Source: CAZOEL01 sp964578835 | GTDB taxonomy: Bacteria > Desulfobacterota > Syntrophobacteria > Syntrophobacterales > Syntrophobacteraceae | Assembly: GCA_964578835.1 (NCBI GenBank) | Contig: CAZOEL010000030.1 | Span: 1-64,000, forward strand | Length of the DNA: 64,000 nt | Direction of reading: 5' to 3' | Shown: positions 18,298 through 28,800 of the stretch, piece by piece | How the letters are laid out: every line of letters begins with the position of its first letter | How positions within the stretch are numbered: the stretch's first letter is position 1 | Translations under genes and position numbers: made by a program | Notes under the pieces: generated by a model | The model's database searches: none | What the model was told of the DNA's origin: nothing | Seen by the model: the letters and a program-made list of their open reading frames with translations, nothing else

Positions 18298-19428
18298 ATG
18301 AATCTTCTTGCGGGCTCATCCCCGACTATCCTCATTATTGACGACACTCCGACCAACGTGAAGGTTCTGGAGCTTGCTCTCAAGAAAGCGGGATATTCTA
18401 CTATCGCGGCTTTGAGCGGTCTAGAAGGGGAGAAGCTTGCTGAATCTTTGCAGCCGGACCTTATTTTGCTGGACATCATGATGCCGGGCAAGAGCGGCTT
18501 CGACACTTGCGTCGACCTGAAGCAAAATCCACGCACCAAGGATATCCCCATCATATTCCTTAGCGCCGTAACCGACATTGAAAGCAAGGTCAAGGGACTG
18601 AGCATCGGAGCTGTCGACTACATAACAAAGCCTTTTCACAAAGAGGAAGTGCTCGCAAGGACGGGGCTGCACATCAAGATGAGGGCTGACCATCAGAGCC
18701 TGTTTCATGAACAGACTTCGAAGCTGCAGCAAATTCAGGCTGCGCAGCAGGCTATTCTGACCGCTCCGGAGGATTGTCCTCAGGCCCGGTTCGCTGTTCG
18801 CTATGTTCCCGTTCTGGAAGCGGGAGGGGACTTCTACGATGTTTTTCAAACGGATAAGGACGTGGTTCACTATTTCGTTGCTGATGTGAGCGGTCATGAT
18901 ATCGGCGCCTCTTTCACCACTGCTGCGCTGAAAGTCCTAATAAGGCAAAGCGTCAGGAGATCAGGCGCTCCCGTTGAAGCCATGGAGGCTTTGAACGAAG
19001 CATTGACTCCCATCCTCATGGATGGCAAGCATCTCACCGCCTGCTATGTTTGTCTGGATCGAATCGCATCGCAACTGACCATCGTCAATGCAGGCCACCC
19101 AGCGGCAATTTATGTCCCATCAGCAGGGGAAGCTCTGTTTTTGGAATCGGTTGGTGATGTCCTGGGAGTCTTTAAAGAGATCGAACTGGAGCCGCTTTCT
19201 TTATCCGTCGCTACTGGAGATCGCTTCTTTCTTTATTCGGATGGCCTTTTCGAACGGTTGGAAAAGAGCGTCTGGGGAAGAGAAAAGAACTTGGAGGACC
19301 TCAAAGAAATTTGTCGACAAACGAAGCTCCAAGCCATGGAGAATGCGATTGAGGAAATCCTCAACCATATGGCGCCTCCAAAGGGCGCATGGCAAGATGA
19401 TGTGGTGCTGTTGGGCGTTGAAGTCTAA
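18298..19428 (+). CDS. Response regulator with SpoIIE/PP2C phosphatase output
   Basis: A 376-residue protein: receiver domain (1-125) with phospho-Asp near residue 59 (LLDIMMPGKSG), a short helical linker, then a SpoIIE-type PP2C serine phosphatase domain (about 160-375) with metal-binding blocks GGDFYDV, VADVSGHDIGAS and FLYSDGLFE. Such RsbU/RssB-like proteins dephosphorylate anti-sigma-factor antagonists (STAS proteins) when their receiver is phosphorylated. No STAS or anti-sigma kinase gene is visible in this window, so its partner is encoded elsewhere. It probably shares an operon with the preceding receiver. Confidence 0.92.
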   Translation: MNLLAGSSPTILIIDDTPTNVKVLELALKKAGYSTIAALSGLEGEKLAESLQPDLILLDIMMPGKSGFDTCVDLKQNPRTKDIPIIFLSAVTDIESKVKGLSIGAVDYITKPFHKEEVLARTGLHIKMRADHQSLFHEQTSKLQQIQAAQQAILTAPEDCPQARFAVRYVPVLEAGGDFYDVFQTDKDVVHYFVADVSGHDIGASFTTAALKVLIRQSVRRSGAPVEAMEALNEALTPILMDGKHLTACYVCLDRIASQLTIVNAGHPAAIYVPSAGEALFLESVGDVLGVFKEIELEPLSLSVATGDRFFLYSDGLFERLEKSVWGREKNLEDLKEICRQTKLQAMENAIEEILNHMAPPKGAWQDDVVLLGVEV

Positions 19429-19462
19429 AGCTTTCAGCTTTCATCCCGCTTAGGACCGGGCA

Positions 19463-19840
19463 TCACGCCGTCTTCTCTAGAACATCCTTCACGAGCATTA
19501 ATAACTCGTTTTTGTGAAAGGGTTTTGCAAGCGTTTCCGTTGCGCCGAATCTTTTTGCGAAAGGCAATGAGGAAAAATCTCCCATCTTGTTGCTGCCCCC
19601 GGAGATAGCAATGATCTTGAGATCGGGGAACTCCTTGTGAAGCTCCCTGATGGTTTCAAGACCTTCTTTTTCCGGCATGAAGATATCTGTGATGACGAGA
19701 TCGACCGGATTTTGCCTGAAAAGACGGATGCCCTCTTCACCGTCGGCGGCAACGACGACCTCATAGCCCGCCAGTTGGAGCATGCGACTGAGCATGGAGC
19801 GTAATTGCTCATCGTCGTCGATGACTAGAATCCGTTTCAT
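19463..19840 (-). CDS. Single-domain response regulator (CheY-like)
   Basis: A 125-residue receiver with DDDE pocket near residue 8, phospho-Asp near residue 53 (VITDIFMPEKEG), ISGGS switch and LAKP Lys. It has no output domain. It is one of two adjacent small receivers on the minus strand downstream of the large hybrid kinase at 20.4 kb, and may be a diffusible acceptor for it. Confidence 0.9.
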   Translation of the reverse strand: MKRILVIDDDEQLRSMLSRMLQLAGYEVVVAADGEEGIRLFRQNPVDLVITDIFMPEKEGLETIRELHKEFPDLKIIAISGGSNKMGDFSSLPFAKRFGATETLAKPFHKNELLMLVKDVLEKTA

Positions 19841-19875
19841 GCATTTGCCTTTCTAAGGAAAAAAATATATAGGCG

Positions 19876-20274
19876 CTATTTGCTCAGCAACCCGAGGTCT
19901 TTCAGGACTTCGAAGAGCTTTCTCTTTTCGATAGGTTTTACTGCATAAGCTTCACACTGTTCGTTGAAGGCTTTGAGAATGTTGCTGGAATCACCCAGGG
20001 CGGTGACCATGATGACCTTGACGCCATCTCGACCGAATATGCCTTCTTCTTCCTCTATCTTTCGAATATTCCTTAGAACGGTGTGCCCATCCATCTCCGG
20101 CATCATGATGTCAAGACAGATGAGATCGTATCTCTCCCGCGCTGCGGCAGCATTGCGGAAAGCTTCGAGGGCCTCTGACCCGTTGACTGCGATGTCGCAT
20201 TCGCCTAAGGTCATCAGCATTAATTGGAGCACTTTTCGGCATGTAAAATCATCTTCCACGATCAATGTTTTCAT
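19876..20274 (-). CDS. Single-domain response regulator (CheY-like)
   Basis: A 132-residue receiver: VEDD pocket, phospho-Asp near residue 57 (CLDIMMPEMDG), VTALGD switch and AVKP Lys. The start is set at 20274, where the receiver begins (MKTLIVEDD); the frame extends to 20337 without homology. It lies 148 bases from the 1043-residue hybrid kinase on the same strand, suggesting it accepts phosphate from that kinase. Confidence 0.9.
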   Translation of the reverse strand: MKTLIVEDDFTCRKVLQLMLMTLGECDIAVNGSEALEAFRNAAAARERYDLICLDIMMPEMDGHTVLRNIRKIEEEEGIFGRDGVKVIMVTALGDSSNILKAFNEQCEAYAVKPIEKRKLFEVLKDLGLLSK

Positions 20275-20422
20275 AGCATCATCCTTTTGAATAGTAAGAA
20301 AGCGGCAGTCAAGAACCTGAAGCTGGCGATAACACATTCACTTCTAACTTCTGATTCCCGATTATTTCATTCTGCTGAAAAAACGCGTGCGGAAAGAGCG
20401 CTTAACGTGTTCAGATATTTCT

Positions 20423-23400
20423 TCAGTGTTTATTATCGTCATTACTCAGCGCTTTCTTGAATATCGAAAATTCATGAGATAAGTCATCGTATAAAGAACG
20501 AAACTGTTGCTGGTTGCCCTCCATGGCGGCTTTCTCGAGCCAATGGGCTGCAGTTTGCATTCCTGTAGCTCCAACATTTCCGGAGGCCCCCTTGATCGAA
20601 TGCGCATGGAGTCTGATCTGGAGGGCGTCGTCAGCAATAAGAGCCTCCTCGAGCTTGCGTAGCAACCGTGGCGCATCCATGAGAAAGGTTGCCATGATTT
20701 CCGCCAACATCTCTTCGTCTCCATCCACCAGGTTTAAAACTGCCTTTTTATCAAACGCAGTCCCGTACCTCTCAAACTCTCCGATTGGTTCGAGCTTTGC
20801 TTCCGGAGTTTCTCCCTCCTTGCGCGGAATCCAGCGATCGATAACCGCCGAGAGGTCTTCCAGGAGGATGGGCTTGGAAATGTAGTCGTTCATGCCGGCC
20901 TGAAGGCATTTTTCCTTGTCGCCTTTCATGGCGTGCGCGGTCATTGCAATGACAGGCGTTTCGAGGTTCAAAATAGTCGATTCCGAAGTCCGAATGACTC
21001 TTGTGACTTCGTATCCGTCCATATCCGGCATCTGGATATCCATCAGTACGAGACTGTATGAGCGCGTTTGTAGAGCCTTGAGCGCTTGGGCGCCATTGGA
21101 TGCGATATCGGCGTAGTATCCTATCTTTTTCAAAATTCCCAGCGCTACTTTCTGATTGGTCAGATTGTCTTCAACAAGAAGAATGCGAGCTTTTTCCTTG
21201 CCGGCTTCCGCCAGGCTGTGACAAGTAATGATGTTGCCGCGGGGGCGATCGGCGTTCCTCGCTCTTCCGAGAGCGGCCTTCAAGCAGTCATAGAGCTGCG
21301 CCTGCCGGATCGGCTTGGTCAAATATGCCATAAAGCCGGCCCTTTCAGAGCGCGCTGCGTCTCCGCGCTTTCCAGCCGAGGTCATCAGCACAAGAAGCGT
21401 CTCCTGGATCAACGGGTCCGCCTTGATCATTCCACCGAAGGTTTCTCCGTCGAGCTCCCCCATCTGCGCGTCTAGAATCGCAACCTCGAAAGGATCCTTT
21501 TCAACGGCGGCGGCGCGAAGTCTTTCCATGGCGAGGTTAGGATCCGTCAGTTCTTCGTGACGACACTGCCAATGCTCGAATATGGCGGCAAAGACTCTGC
21601 AGTTGGCGGGGTTATTGTCTATAGCGATAATCTTTGCTCCAGTGAGATCTCCGATGGGAGCCGCTTCAGATATCTCACTCGGAGGCAGTTTTCCAAGGCA
21701 TACAGTAAACCAGAATGTGGAGCCCTTCCCATACTCGCTTTCAACCCCTATTTCACCGTTCATCATTTCCACCAGCTGTCTTGAAATGGAGAGTCCAAGA
21801 CCCGTACCGCCGAATTTTCGTGTGATAGAGCCGTCAACCTGAGTAAATGCATGGAAGAGATCGCCAAGCTTGTCTTCAGGGATGCCGGCGCCCGTGTCTT
21901 TTATCGCAAAGCGCACCAGAGCTCCGGCGTCATCTTCACGGGCGAGCGATGCGTGAACGGCTATTTCCCCTTCATTGGTGAACTTCACGGCATTGCCGAT
22001 AAGATTAATCAAAATCTGGCGAAGTCGCCCCGGGTCTCCCAGAACGCGGGAAGGAACCTCGACGTCTGCCAGGCAGGAAATATTTAAACCTTTTTCATGG
22101 GCTTTTATCGCCATTAAGTCGATCAAATCGTCTAGAGTCGAGCGCAGATCGAAATCAATAGCCTCCAGATCCAATTTTCCAGCCTCGATCTTGGAGAAAT
22201 CTAAAATATCGTTGATGACGAACAAAAGAGCTTCACCGCTCCTTTGGATCATCTCCGCGTATTCCCGTTGCTCTTCAGTGAGGTCCGTATCCAACAGCAC
22301 GCTGGTCATGCCGATCACGCCGTTCATTGGCGTTCGGATTTCATGGCTCATGTTTGCAAGGAACTCGCTTTTGGCGGCGTTAGCGGATTGAGCTTCGGCC
22401 ATCATGGCGTTGGCTCGTTCAATAGCCTCTGCAAGCTCTCGATTCACTCTATCGGCTCTTTCCTTGGTTTCGAGAAGCTCCTGCTCCGCCAGCTTACGTT
22501 CGGTCACATCGCGGCTTACGCCTAAAATTCCTATAAAAGCTCCCTTGGCATCGCGAAGAGGCGCTTTGAGAGTATCCAGGAGCGCTCTCTCTCCGTTGGG
22601 ATATTCGATCCATTCCTCGTTGTGACGCGATTGTCCCAGTTTCAGCATGGCGTAATCGTTTTCACGAAAAGCATCGGCAAGGTCTTTGCTAAAAAGATCG
22701 TAGTCTGTTTGACCAACGATCTCCCCCCGCGTTCTTCCAACGAGCCGGGCGAAGGCGGGATTGCAGCCCAGATAGACTCCTTCTGTGTCCTTGAAGAAGA
22801 CAATGTCCTGGAAGGAATCCAATAGTCCCGTGAGCAACGTTGTTTGCCGGACGAGCTTTTCTTCTGCAAGCTTGCGGTCGGAGATTTCCCCGCGAAAAGT
22901 GTTGTTCACTTCCTGCACTTCTCTCAGGAGCTTGAGGTTTTCACATCTCAATGCCAGGGCGGAAGAGATTGTATCGTGGTGCTTGAGCGAGAACCAAAGG
23001 ATTGTAAGGAGGCAGAGGAAGATGACCAATCCCAGGACATTCCCAAAACGTCCCCCTTCCAAGATGCAGCGGACGCCATAGCCGACCATGGCGGGGCCGG
23101 CAAACGCCATTGGGCCTAGTCTGATGGATGCGTGAGTTACAGTTGTGCTTACCGAAATAATGGCGATGACGAGAACGAATAGAAACAGGAGCTCTTCGTT
23201 TCCTGGCGGTAAAATGAAGAAAGCAGAGAGTCCCCAGGTCGCTCCCGCCAGGAAGCTGAATAGAAGGCAATAGCTTTTCCATCTCTCCCCATCGAAAGCC
23301 TCTTTCCATACCTTACGATAAGAATTGTAGAGCGTGAGCCGACAAGCGACAACTAAAAGCATCATAAGAATCCACGCAAGGATTCTTGTATGAGGGACGA

Positions 23401-23554
23401 TATCGCGCACCGTATAGGAAAGAACGAGGGCGATAAGGAAAGAGCTTGTTTGCATCGTGGGAACCTGTTGCATCGCCAGGCGAACCTGCTCCCTCAGGAT
23501 GTTGTCATCATCATCTTTGTTCATCTCTACACCATTGCTCAGCAGGCGTCTCAT
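20423..23554 (-). CDS. Hybrid histidine kinase with two receivers and HPt
   Basis: A 1043-residue membrane phosphorelay kinase. Order: about five to six hydrophobic helices (about 38-195, MASE-like integral membrane sensor), coiled coil, PAS (about 240-355), coiled coil, HisKA with His near residue 402 (NMSHEIRTP), HATPase_c (DTGAGIP, GTGLGLS), a first receiver (about 640-760) with Asp in ILDAQMGE, a second receiver (about 790-910) with Asp in LMDIQMPDMDG near residue 836, and a C-terminal HPt domain with His near residue 984 (HAHSIKGASGN). It is the only protein in the window with a complete His-Asp-His chain. The first receiver lacks the usual acidic pair (IDNN), so it may be weak or regulatory. 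An alternative start is the ATG at 23524. Confidence 0.93.
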   Translation of the reverse strand: MRRLLSNGVEMNKDDDDNILREQVRLAMQQVPTMQTSSFLIALVLSYTVRDIVPHTRILAWILMMLLVVACRLTLYNSYRKVWKEAFDGERWKSYCLLFSFLAGATWGLSAFFILPPGNEELLFLFVLVIAIISVSTTVTHASIRLGPMAFAGPAMVGYGVRCILEGGRFGNVLGLVIFLCLLTILWFSLKHHDTISSALALRCENLKLLREVQEVNNTFRGEISDRKLAEEKLVRQTTLLTGLLDSFQDIVFFKDTEGVYLGCNPAFARLVGRTRGEIVGQTDYDLFSKDLADAFRENDYAMLKLGQSRHNEEWIEYPNGERALLDTLKAPLRDAKGAFIGILGVSRDVTERKLAEQELLETKERADRVNRELAEAIERANAMMAEAQSANAAKSEFLANMSHEIRTPMNGVIGMTSVLLDTDLTEEQREYAEMIQRSGEALLFVINDILDFSKIEAGKLDLEAIDFDLRSTLDDLIDLMAIKAHEKGLNISCLADVEVPSRVLGDPGRLRQILINLIGNAVKFTNEGEIAVHASLAREDDAGALVRFAIKDTGAGIPEDKLGDLFHAFTQVDGSITRKFGGTGLGLSISRQLVEMMNGEIGVESEYGKGSTFWFTVCLGKLPPSEISEAAPIGDLTGAKIIAIDNNPANCRVFAAIFEHWQCRHEELTDPNLAMERLRAAAVEKDPFEVAILDAQMGELDGETFGGMIKADPLIQETLLVLMTSAGKRGDAARSERAGFMAYLTKPIRQAQLYDCLKAALGRARNADRPRGNIITCHSLAEAGKEKARILLVEDNLTNQKVALGILKKIGYYADIASNGAQALKALQTRSYSLVLMDIQMPDMDGYEVTRVIRTSESTILNLETPVIAMTAHAMKGDKEKCLQAGMNDYISKPILLEDLSAVIDRWIPRKEGETPEAKLEPIGEFERYGTAFDKKAVLNLVDGDEEMLAEIMATFLMDAPRLLRKLEEALIADDALQIRLHAHSIKGASGNVGATGMQTAAHWLEKAAMEGNQQQFRSLYDDLSHEFSIFKKALSNDDNKH

Positions 23555-23950
23555 CTCGGAGACCTCGGGTTATCGATAGGATGCTGAAGCCACGCACGCC
23601 TTTGAACGTGCGCTAGAGTGACAAGTACTTGAAATCTATAGGTTTCTGTTTGTTGTGCACAAAGGGAGCTTCCATAAAGGAGATTATCGCATTTCCTCTC
23701 CGCCTACAAAGAGAAATCCGAGAACAACTCATCGCGGCTTTCCCGAATGTAAATGAGAAGTGTTGCAAACTTTAGATTCTTCTCGATTGAAGGGCTCTGA
23801 CCCGCCAAACTGCAATTCTTGGCTTCCTATTCTTCCCGGTATCTTGTAAGAGAAAGCTTCTCTCGCGAGGAGACTGCGCTGGAGCTTGGGAGCGAGGGAG
23901 CGTGAAAGGCATGCGGTTTTATTCCAACAAAGGATGAAAGGACGAATTCT
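23555..23950. other. Intergenic region, about 396 bases, divergent promoters
   Basis: It lies between two divergent genes and should contain both promoters. I see no gene, repeat or clear promoter consensus. Confidence 0.4.
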
Positions 23951-24550
23951 TTGGTCTTCAGACTTTCAGAATTGGGTGATCTGGTCGGAATCATTTTAGA
24001 CTCAATTCCATCCCCACTCTTTGTCGTCGACGGGGATGTAAGAATCGTGGGCTGTAATCAAGCTGCCTCCCAATTGCTTGAAGGGGATAGGGAGGGCTTC
24101 ATTGGGAAACGGACAGGGGATCTCCTGCACTGTCTTCGCTCGAAAGAGTCCGTGGAAGGCTGCGGGCGAGCCGTGAAGTGCAGAGACTGCATCATCAGGA
24201 GCTCTGTCCATGAATCCATTAACGGCGGCAAAGTTCTTCGCAGAAAGGAAAAGCTGGAGTTGAGCAAGACCTCTGGCGTCGAGGAGGTCCATCTTCTTGT
24301 GACCTCGTCGCCTTTGGCGCATCAAGACCAGCCCCTGGCGCTGCTCATTCTGGAAGACATAACTGAAATAGTGAAGCTCAAGAGCTTTCTGCCTATCTGC
24401 GCCAATTGCAAGAAGATTCGGAATGACCGGGGGTATTGGAATCAGGTCGAAGAGTATTTCAACACGCATTCAGGCGTTCAATTCAGCCATAGCATCTGCC
24501 CTGAATGCGTCAATAAGCTCTATCCCGATCTTCTCGAAGGAGACGATTGA
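23951..24550 (+). CDS. PAS-domain protein with Cys-rich motif
   Basis: A 199-residue soluble protein with a TTG start. Residues about 5-135 form a PAS domain (ILDSIPSPLFVVDGDVRIVGCNQAA). A Cys cluster inside it (CLRSKESVEGCGRAVKCRDC) recurs in PAS proteins of anaerobes and may bind a metal or Fe-S centre. The C-terminus carries a common deltaproteobacterial module with two CxxC pairs (CANCKKIRND; ICPECVNKL), often attached to PAS or receiver domains. It has no kinase or DNA-binding domain, so it probably acts as a sensor that docks to a partner. It is divergent from the large hybrid kinase. Confidence 0.8.
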   Translation: MVFRLSELGDLVGIILDSIPSPLFVVDGDVRIVGCNQAASQLLEGDREGFIGKRTGDLLHCLRSKESVEGCGRAVKCRDCIIRSSVHESINGGKVLRRKEKLELSKTSGVEEVHLLVTSSPLAHQDQPLALLILEDITEIVKLKSFLPICANCKKIRNDRGYWNQVEEYFNTHSGVQFSHSICPECVNKLYPDLLEGDD

Positions 24551-24572
24551 GGATATTGATGTACATTTCATC

Positions 24573-25742
24573 TCAAAGAGAAGTTCTCGACCGCAGAGAA
24601 TCCAGGAGCACCTTGGCGGGCTCATAGGACGGGTTCAGTCGAAGGGCATGCTCAAACATCGATTCTGCTTGATCGTACTTCTTCATCTGCTGGCTGACCA
24701 TGCCGGCGTTGAAGTAGAGTGCAAAGGAATCCGGGACGAGATCAATGCATTTTCTGTAGATGGCCTCGCTCTGTTCGAACAGGCTGCGCCTCCTCAGCGT
24801 GATGGCGTAGTTGTTGAAAATTGGAACCGTCTCAGGAGTTGGGACGACGTCCTCTTTGAGTAAATCCCCGGCCCGATCGATATCGCCCTGCTCCAGGTAT
24901 AGCTTGCCAAGGTCGGCCAGGATGAGATTGGTCGGGCTGGATTTGAGGATGGATTGTACTAATGCTTCGCCTTCATTTTCCTGACCGGATTGGAAATAAG
25001 CTTCGGCTAAATCCACTTTTCGTTTTTGGAGGAGATGACATTGCTCCGAGGCCGCTTTTAGATGTTGAATCCCCTGCGCTCGATCCCCCTGTTCCATGAA
25101 AATTTTACCCAGCAGATTATTCGACTTGCCGCACTTCTCCGCACGCGCCGATTCTTTGAGCACCTCCACTGCGTCCTTAAGCTGATTGTCTCTTGCCAGG
25201 CACTCCCCGAGCATGAAAAGAACATTGGGATCCCGCGATTCCTTGAGAATCTCTCTCCCTAATGATACGGCTTTTGAATACGATCCTTGAAGCTTCAGTT
25301 TGGTCATCTCGGCTATTTGGGATTGGGTGGGGGCAGACTTCTTCTTAATAATCGATGAAATGGTTTTCATCAGCTTGACTGGAGTGAAAGGCTTCACCAC
25401 GTAGCCGTCCGCCCCTTCTTCGATGGCGCACACGACGCTCTCGGCCGTGCAAACGCCAGTGAGCACGAGAATCGGGGTCGCGAATAGCACGGGATCTTCC
25501 CTCACCACCCGAATCAGCTCAATCCCGGTCATTTCCGGCATGATCCAGTCGGTAACGAGAAATTTAACCTTCCTGCTTCGCATGATCCGGAGCGCCTCAT
25601 TGGCGCCGTAGGCGAACTGGAAGCTCTTCAGCCCGGATGCGCGAAACATGCGGATGACGAGCGTGTGTATGAGCGCTTCGTCGTCAACGACCAGAAAGTC
25701 GATGGGGGTGTTGTCCTCTGAGCTCACGACATTCTTCTCCAC
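24573..25742 (-). CDS. Response regulator with TPR repeats
   Basis: A 389-residue protein starting at GTG. An N-terminal receiver (about 10-135) has phospho-Asp near residue 63 (LVTDWIMPEMTG) and VVKP Lys. It is followed by about seven TPR-like helical pairs (about 160-385), such as FNNYAITLRRRSLFEQSEAIYR and YFNAGMVSQQMKKYDQAESMF. TPR arrays bind partner proteins, so phosphorylation probably modulates a protein interaction. It lies 72 bases downstream of the 1074-residue hybrid kinase on the same strand and may be its output. Confidence 0.92.
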   Translation of the reverse strand: MEKNVVSSEDNTPIDFLVVDDEALIHTLVIRMFRASGLKSFQFAYGANEALRIMRSRKVKFLVTDWIMPEMTGIELIRVVREDPVLFATPILVLTGVCTAESVVCAIEEGADGYVVKPFTPVKLMKTISSIIKKKSAPTQSQIAEMTKLKLQGSYSKAVSLGREILKESRDPNVLFMLGECLARDNQLKDAVEVLKESARAEKCGKSNNLLGKIFMEQGDRAQGIQHLKAASEQCHLLQKRKVDLAEAYFQSGQENEGEALVQSILKSSPTNLILADLGKLYLEQGDIDRAGDLLKEDVVPTPETVPIFNNYAITLRRRSLFEQSEAIYRKCIDLVPDSFALYFNAGMVSQQMKKYDQAESMFEHALRLNPSYEPAKVLLDSLRSRTSL

Positions 25743-25814
25743 ATCATTTCCCGAGGAAGGCGGGAAATGACATCACTTTTCCAAAAGGCATTCTTCGCTC
25801 TTCCAGAGCCGATA

Positions 25815-28800
25815 TTACTGTGCATCAAGAACCTTTCTGACAAGCTGGGCCAGCTCTTTTCTATCAAGAGGCTTCATCGCAAATCCCTTTATGCCCATTT
25901 CTTTTGCGCTCTCCTCGTTGATCCTTTCACTAAAGCCGGTACACAGGATAACCCCAATGTCGGGCCGAACTTGCATGATCTCCTTGGCCAAATCCGTTCC
26001 CAACATTTTGGGCATGGTGTAGTCGGTGATAACGAGATCGAAGTCGTACGGCTTTGATCTAAAGAGACTAAGGGCTTCCATTGAGTCGCTTCTAGCTGTC
26101 ACGCGATAGCCGAGTCGTCCGAGCAATCGGGTTCCCGATTCCCCTACCAACGGCTCATCATCGACCAGGAGTATCCGTTCATTCCCCTTGGGCAAAACCG
26201 TGGATTCCGGGCTCTCGATCTTCGCCTCCTCTTCCGCGGCCGGAATGATTATCTCGAAAGAGCTGCCCTTTCCAAGCTCGCTTTCGACCCGGATCTCACC
26301 GGCATGTTTTTTCACGATGCCGTGGACAACAGCAAGGCCTAGACCAGTTCCCTTTCCCACCTCCTTTGTCGTGAAGTACGGCTCGAAGATCCTCCGCCTC
26401 GTAGCCTCGAGCATGCCGCTGCCGGTATCCTTGACAGTCAGCCTGACGTACCTCCCCGGTTTGAGATCTGCAATGGAAAGCATGCTGAGGTCCTCTGCGC
26501 TCAAAGTCGTTTCCACAAGAGTGATATCGATCGTTCCTTTGTCTTCCATTGCATGGGCGGCATTGGTGAAGAGGTTGACCACGACCTGGTGTATCTGAGT
26601 AGGATCGGCTACTGCCTTAGCTTGGTGGATGTTTTGCTTGATCTCGATGCTGCTTGGAAGAGAAGCCCTTAGGAGCTTTACAGCTTCCTTCACAATTAGG
26701 CTTATGTCTACCGGTTTCATGAGCTTCTGCCCGCCAAGACGGCTAAAGGAGAGAATCTGCTTAACAAGCTCCTTCGCACGACCGGCTGCGGTGAGAACTT
26801 GATTGAGCTCGTACTTTGCCGGGCTGGACTCCGGGATATCATCCAAAGCCATCTCCGTATAACCGATGATGGGAGAGAGAATGTTGTTGAAATCGTGCGC
26901 TATGCCTCCCGCTAAGGCGCCGATGGCTTCGAGCTTCTGGGTGTGGAGAAGCTGCGCTTCCAATCGTTCCTGCTCTTCGGCCGCCCGTTTGCGCTCGGTG
27001 ATGTCACGGTCCATGCCGCGATAGCCGATGAGCTCCCCGTTCGGTCCATATACCGCCGATCCGCTGCTCTCCAGCACTGCCTGTCGGCCGTCCCGGCGCA
27101 GTTTCACGTTCTCTAAAAGAGAGAAGGGTTTCCGTTCGGCGACAATACCGGCAAATACCTTGCGCAGCCGCAATGCCTCTTCCTCTGGCATGAAGTCGAA
27201 TGGGGAGCGTCCGATCATCTCATCTGGAGAGTAACCGAGGATATCCCGGACCTGTGGGCTTGCGTAGGTATATTGTCCGTGTGCGTCGACTTCCCAGACC
27301 CAGTCTGACGAGGTCTCGAGCAAAGAGCGGTAGCGCTCTTCGCTTTGTCTTAGGCATTCCACGGCTTGCTTGCGCTCTGTGATATCCTGCATCGTGGCGA
27401 CGCGGTAAAGCAGGCTCCCTTGATCGTCTCGAACGCTGACCAAGTCCATCTGAACCGGGAAAGTAGACCCATCTTTGCGCGCCATGCTGGTTTCATAGCG
27501 AATCTTTCCCACCCTATCCGCTTCCATGATGAAATCAAAGACTCGTTTCCGTTCGGAAGGAGCATAAAGATCGAGGATGGGTGAATTCGAGATTTCTTCA
27601 ACCGTACGGCCGTGCATGGCTGCAAACGAAGGATTGCAGGCGCGGATGCGGTTCGTCGCCGGTATTCCGATTGCTATTCCATGGGCGCAGTGCTCGAAGG
27701 CGTCCGCCCATAGGCGTAAAGCCTCTTCGGCCTTTTTTCGCTCGCTGATATCCGAATGCATCCCGATGACGCGCAAAGGGCTTCCATCTATTGTGCGGCT
27801 TATCACCTTGCCGCGATCCAAAATCCACTTGTATGAGCCGTCCTTGCAAAGAAGGCGATGTTCGTTGATATAGACCGGCGCCCCCCCTTCGAGATGGCTT
27901 GCCACATCCGCATGCACACGCTCCCTGTCTTCGGGGTGAATGCGCTTTTTCCATTCATCCAGAGAATTTTCAATCTCATGATCCTCATACCCCAGCATCG
28001 TCTTCCATTGTTTGGAAAGAAACAGCTCGCCGCTCTCCACATTCCAATCCCACAAGCCGTCGCCGGCTCCCTCGATTGCGAACTGCCATCGCAGCTCACT
28101 TTCCAGCAATGCCTCCTGCGCCCGCTCCCTTTGGCGGTTTCCTTCTATCTTGTCGAGGGCAAAGGAAATGTCCATCGCCACTTCCTTGAGGAGCTCGATC
28201 TCCCGCTCTCGAAAAAATCCCCGTTCCGATGCGCAAATGTTCAGCGCTCCCCAGGCTTCGCCTTGAAAGAGGAGCGGGAATGAGCCACAGGACTCGAAAC
28301 CGAACTGAGACGGCGATCTCTCCGATGGATAGAGGCAACTGCTTGATTTACCGCATTCATTGCAGATAGATGGCTTTCCGCTGAGGATGGCCCTACCCGG
28401 ATTCCCATGGCCTTCGGGTCTGTCATCAGCATAGAGCTCGGCGCCATCCAGCAGCTCACACCTTTCTCCAAACCACGCCATGGGCTCCAATCGCAAAGAG
28501 TCGGGGTCAAGGCGTCCGATCCACGCCAGATCGATTTTTCCTCGCTCGACCACGAGGCGACAGACGGTGGCCAGCAATTCTTCGTGAGACTCGATGCGCA
28601 CAATGGTTTGATTCACCTGGCTCAAGACGTCGTAGAGCCGGTTCAATCTGCGGATTTCCTCCTCGGCTTTGTGCTTGTACAGGGCAATCTCGATAGTGGA
28701 TTTGAGCTCCCGGTCGTCGAAAGGCTTTAAGAGATAACCGTAGGGCTCTGCGAGCTTTGCGCGCTCGAGAGTGTCGTCTTCGGAATAGGCTGTGAGGAAA

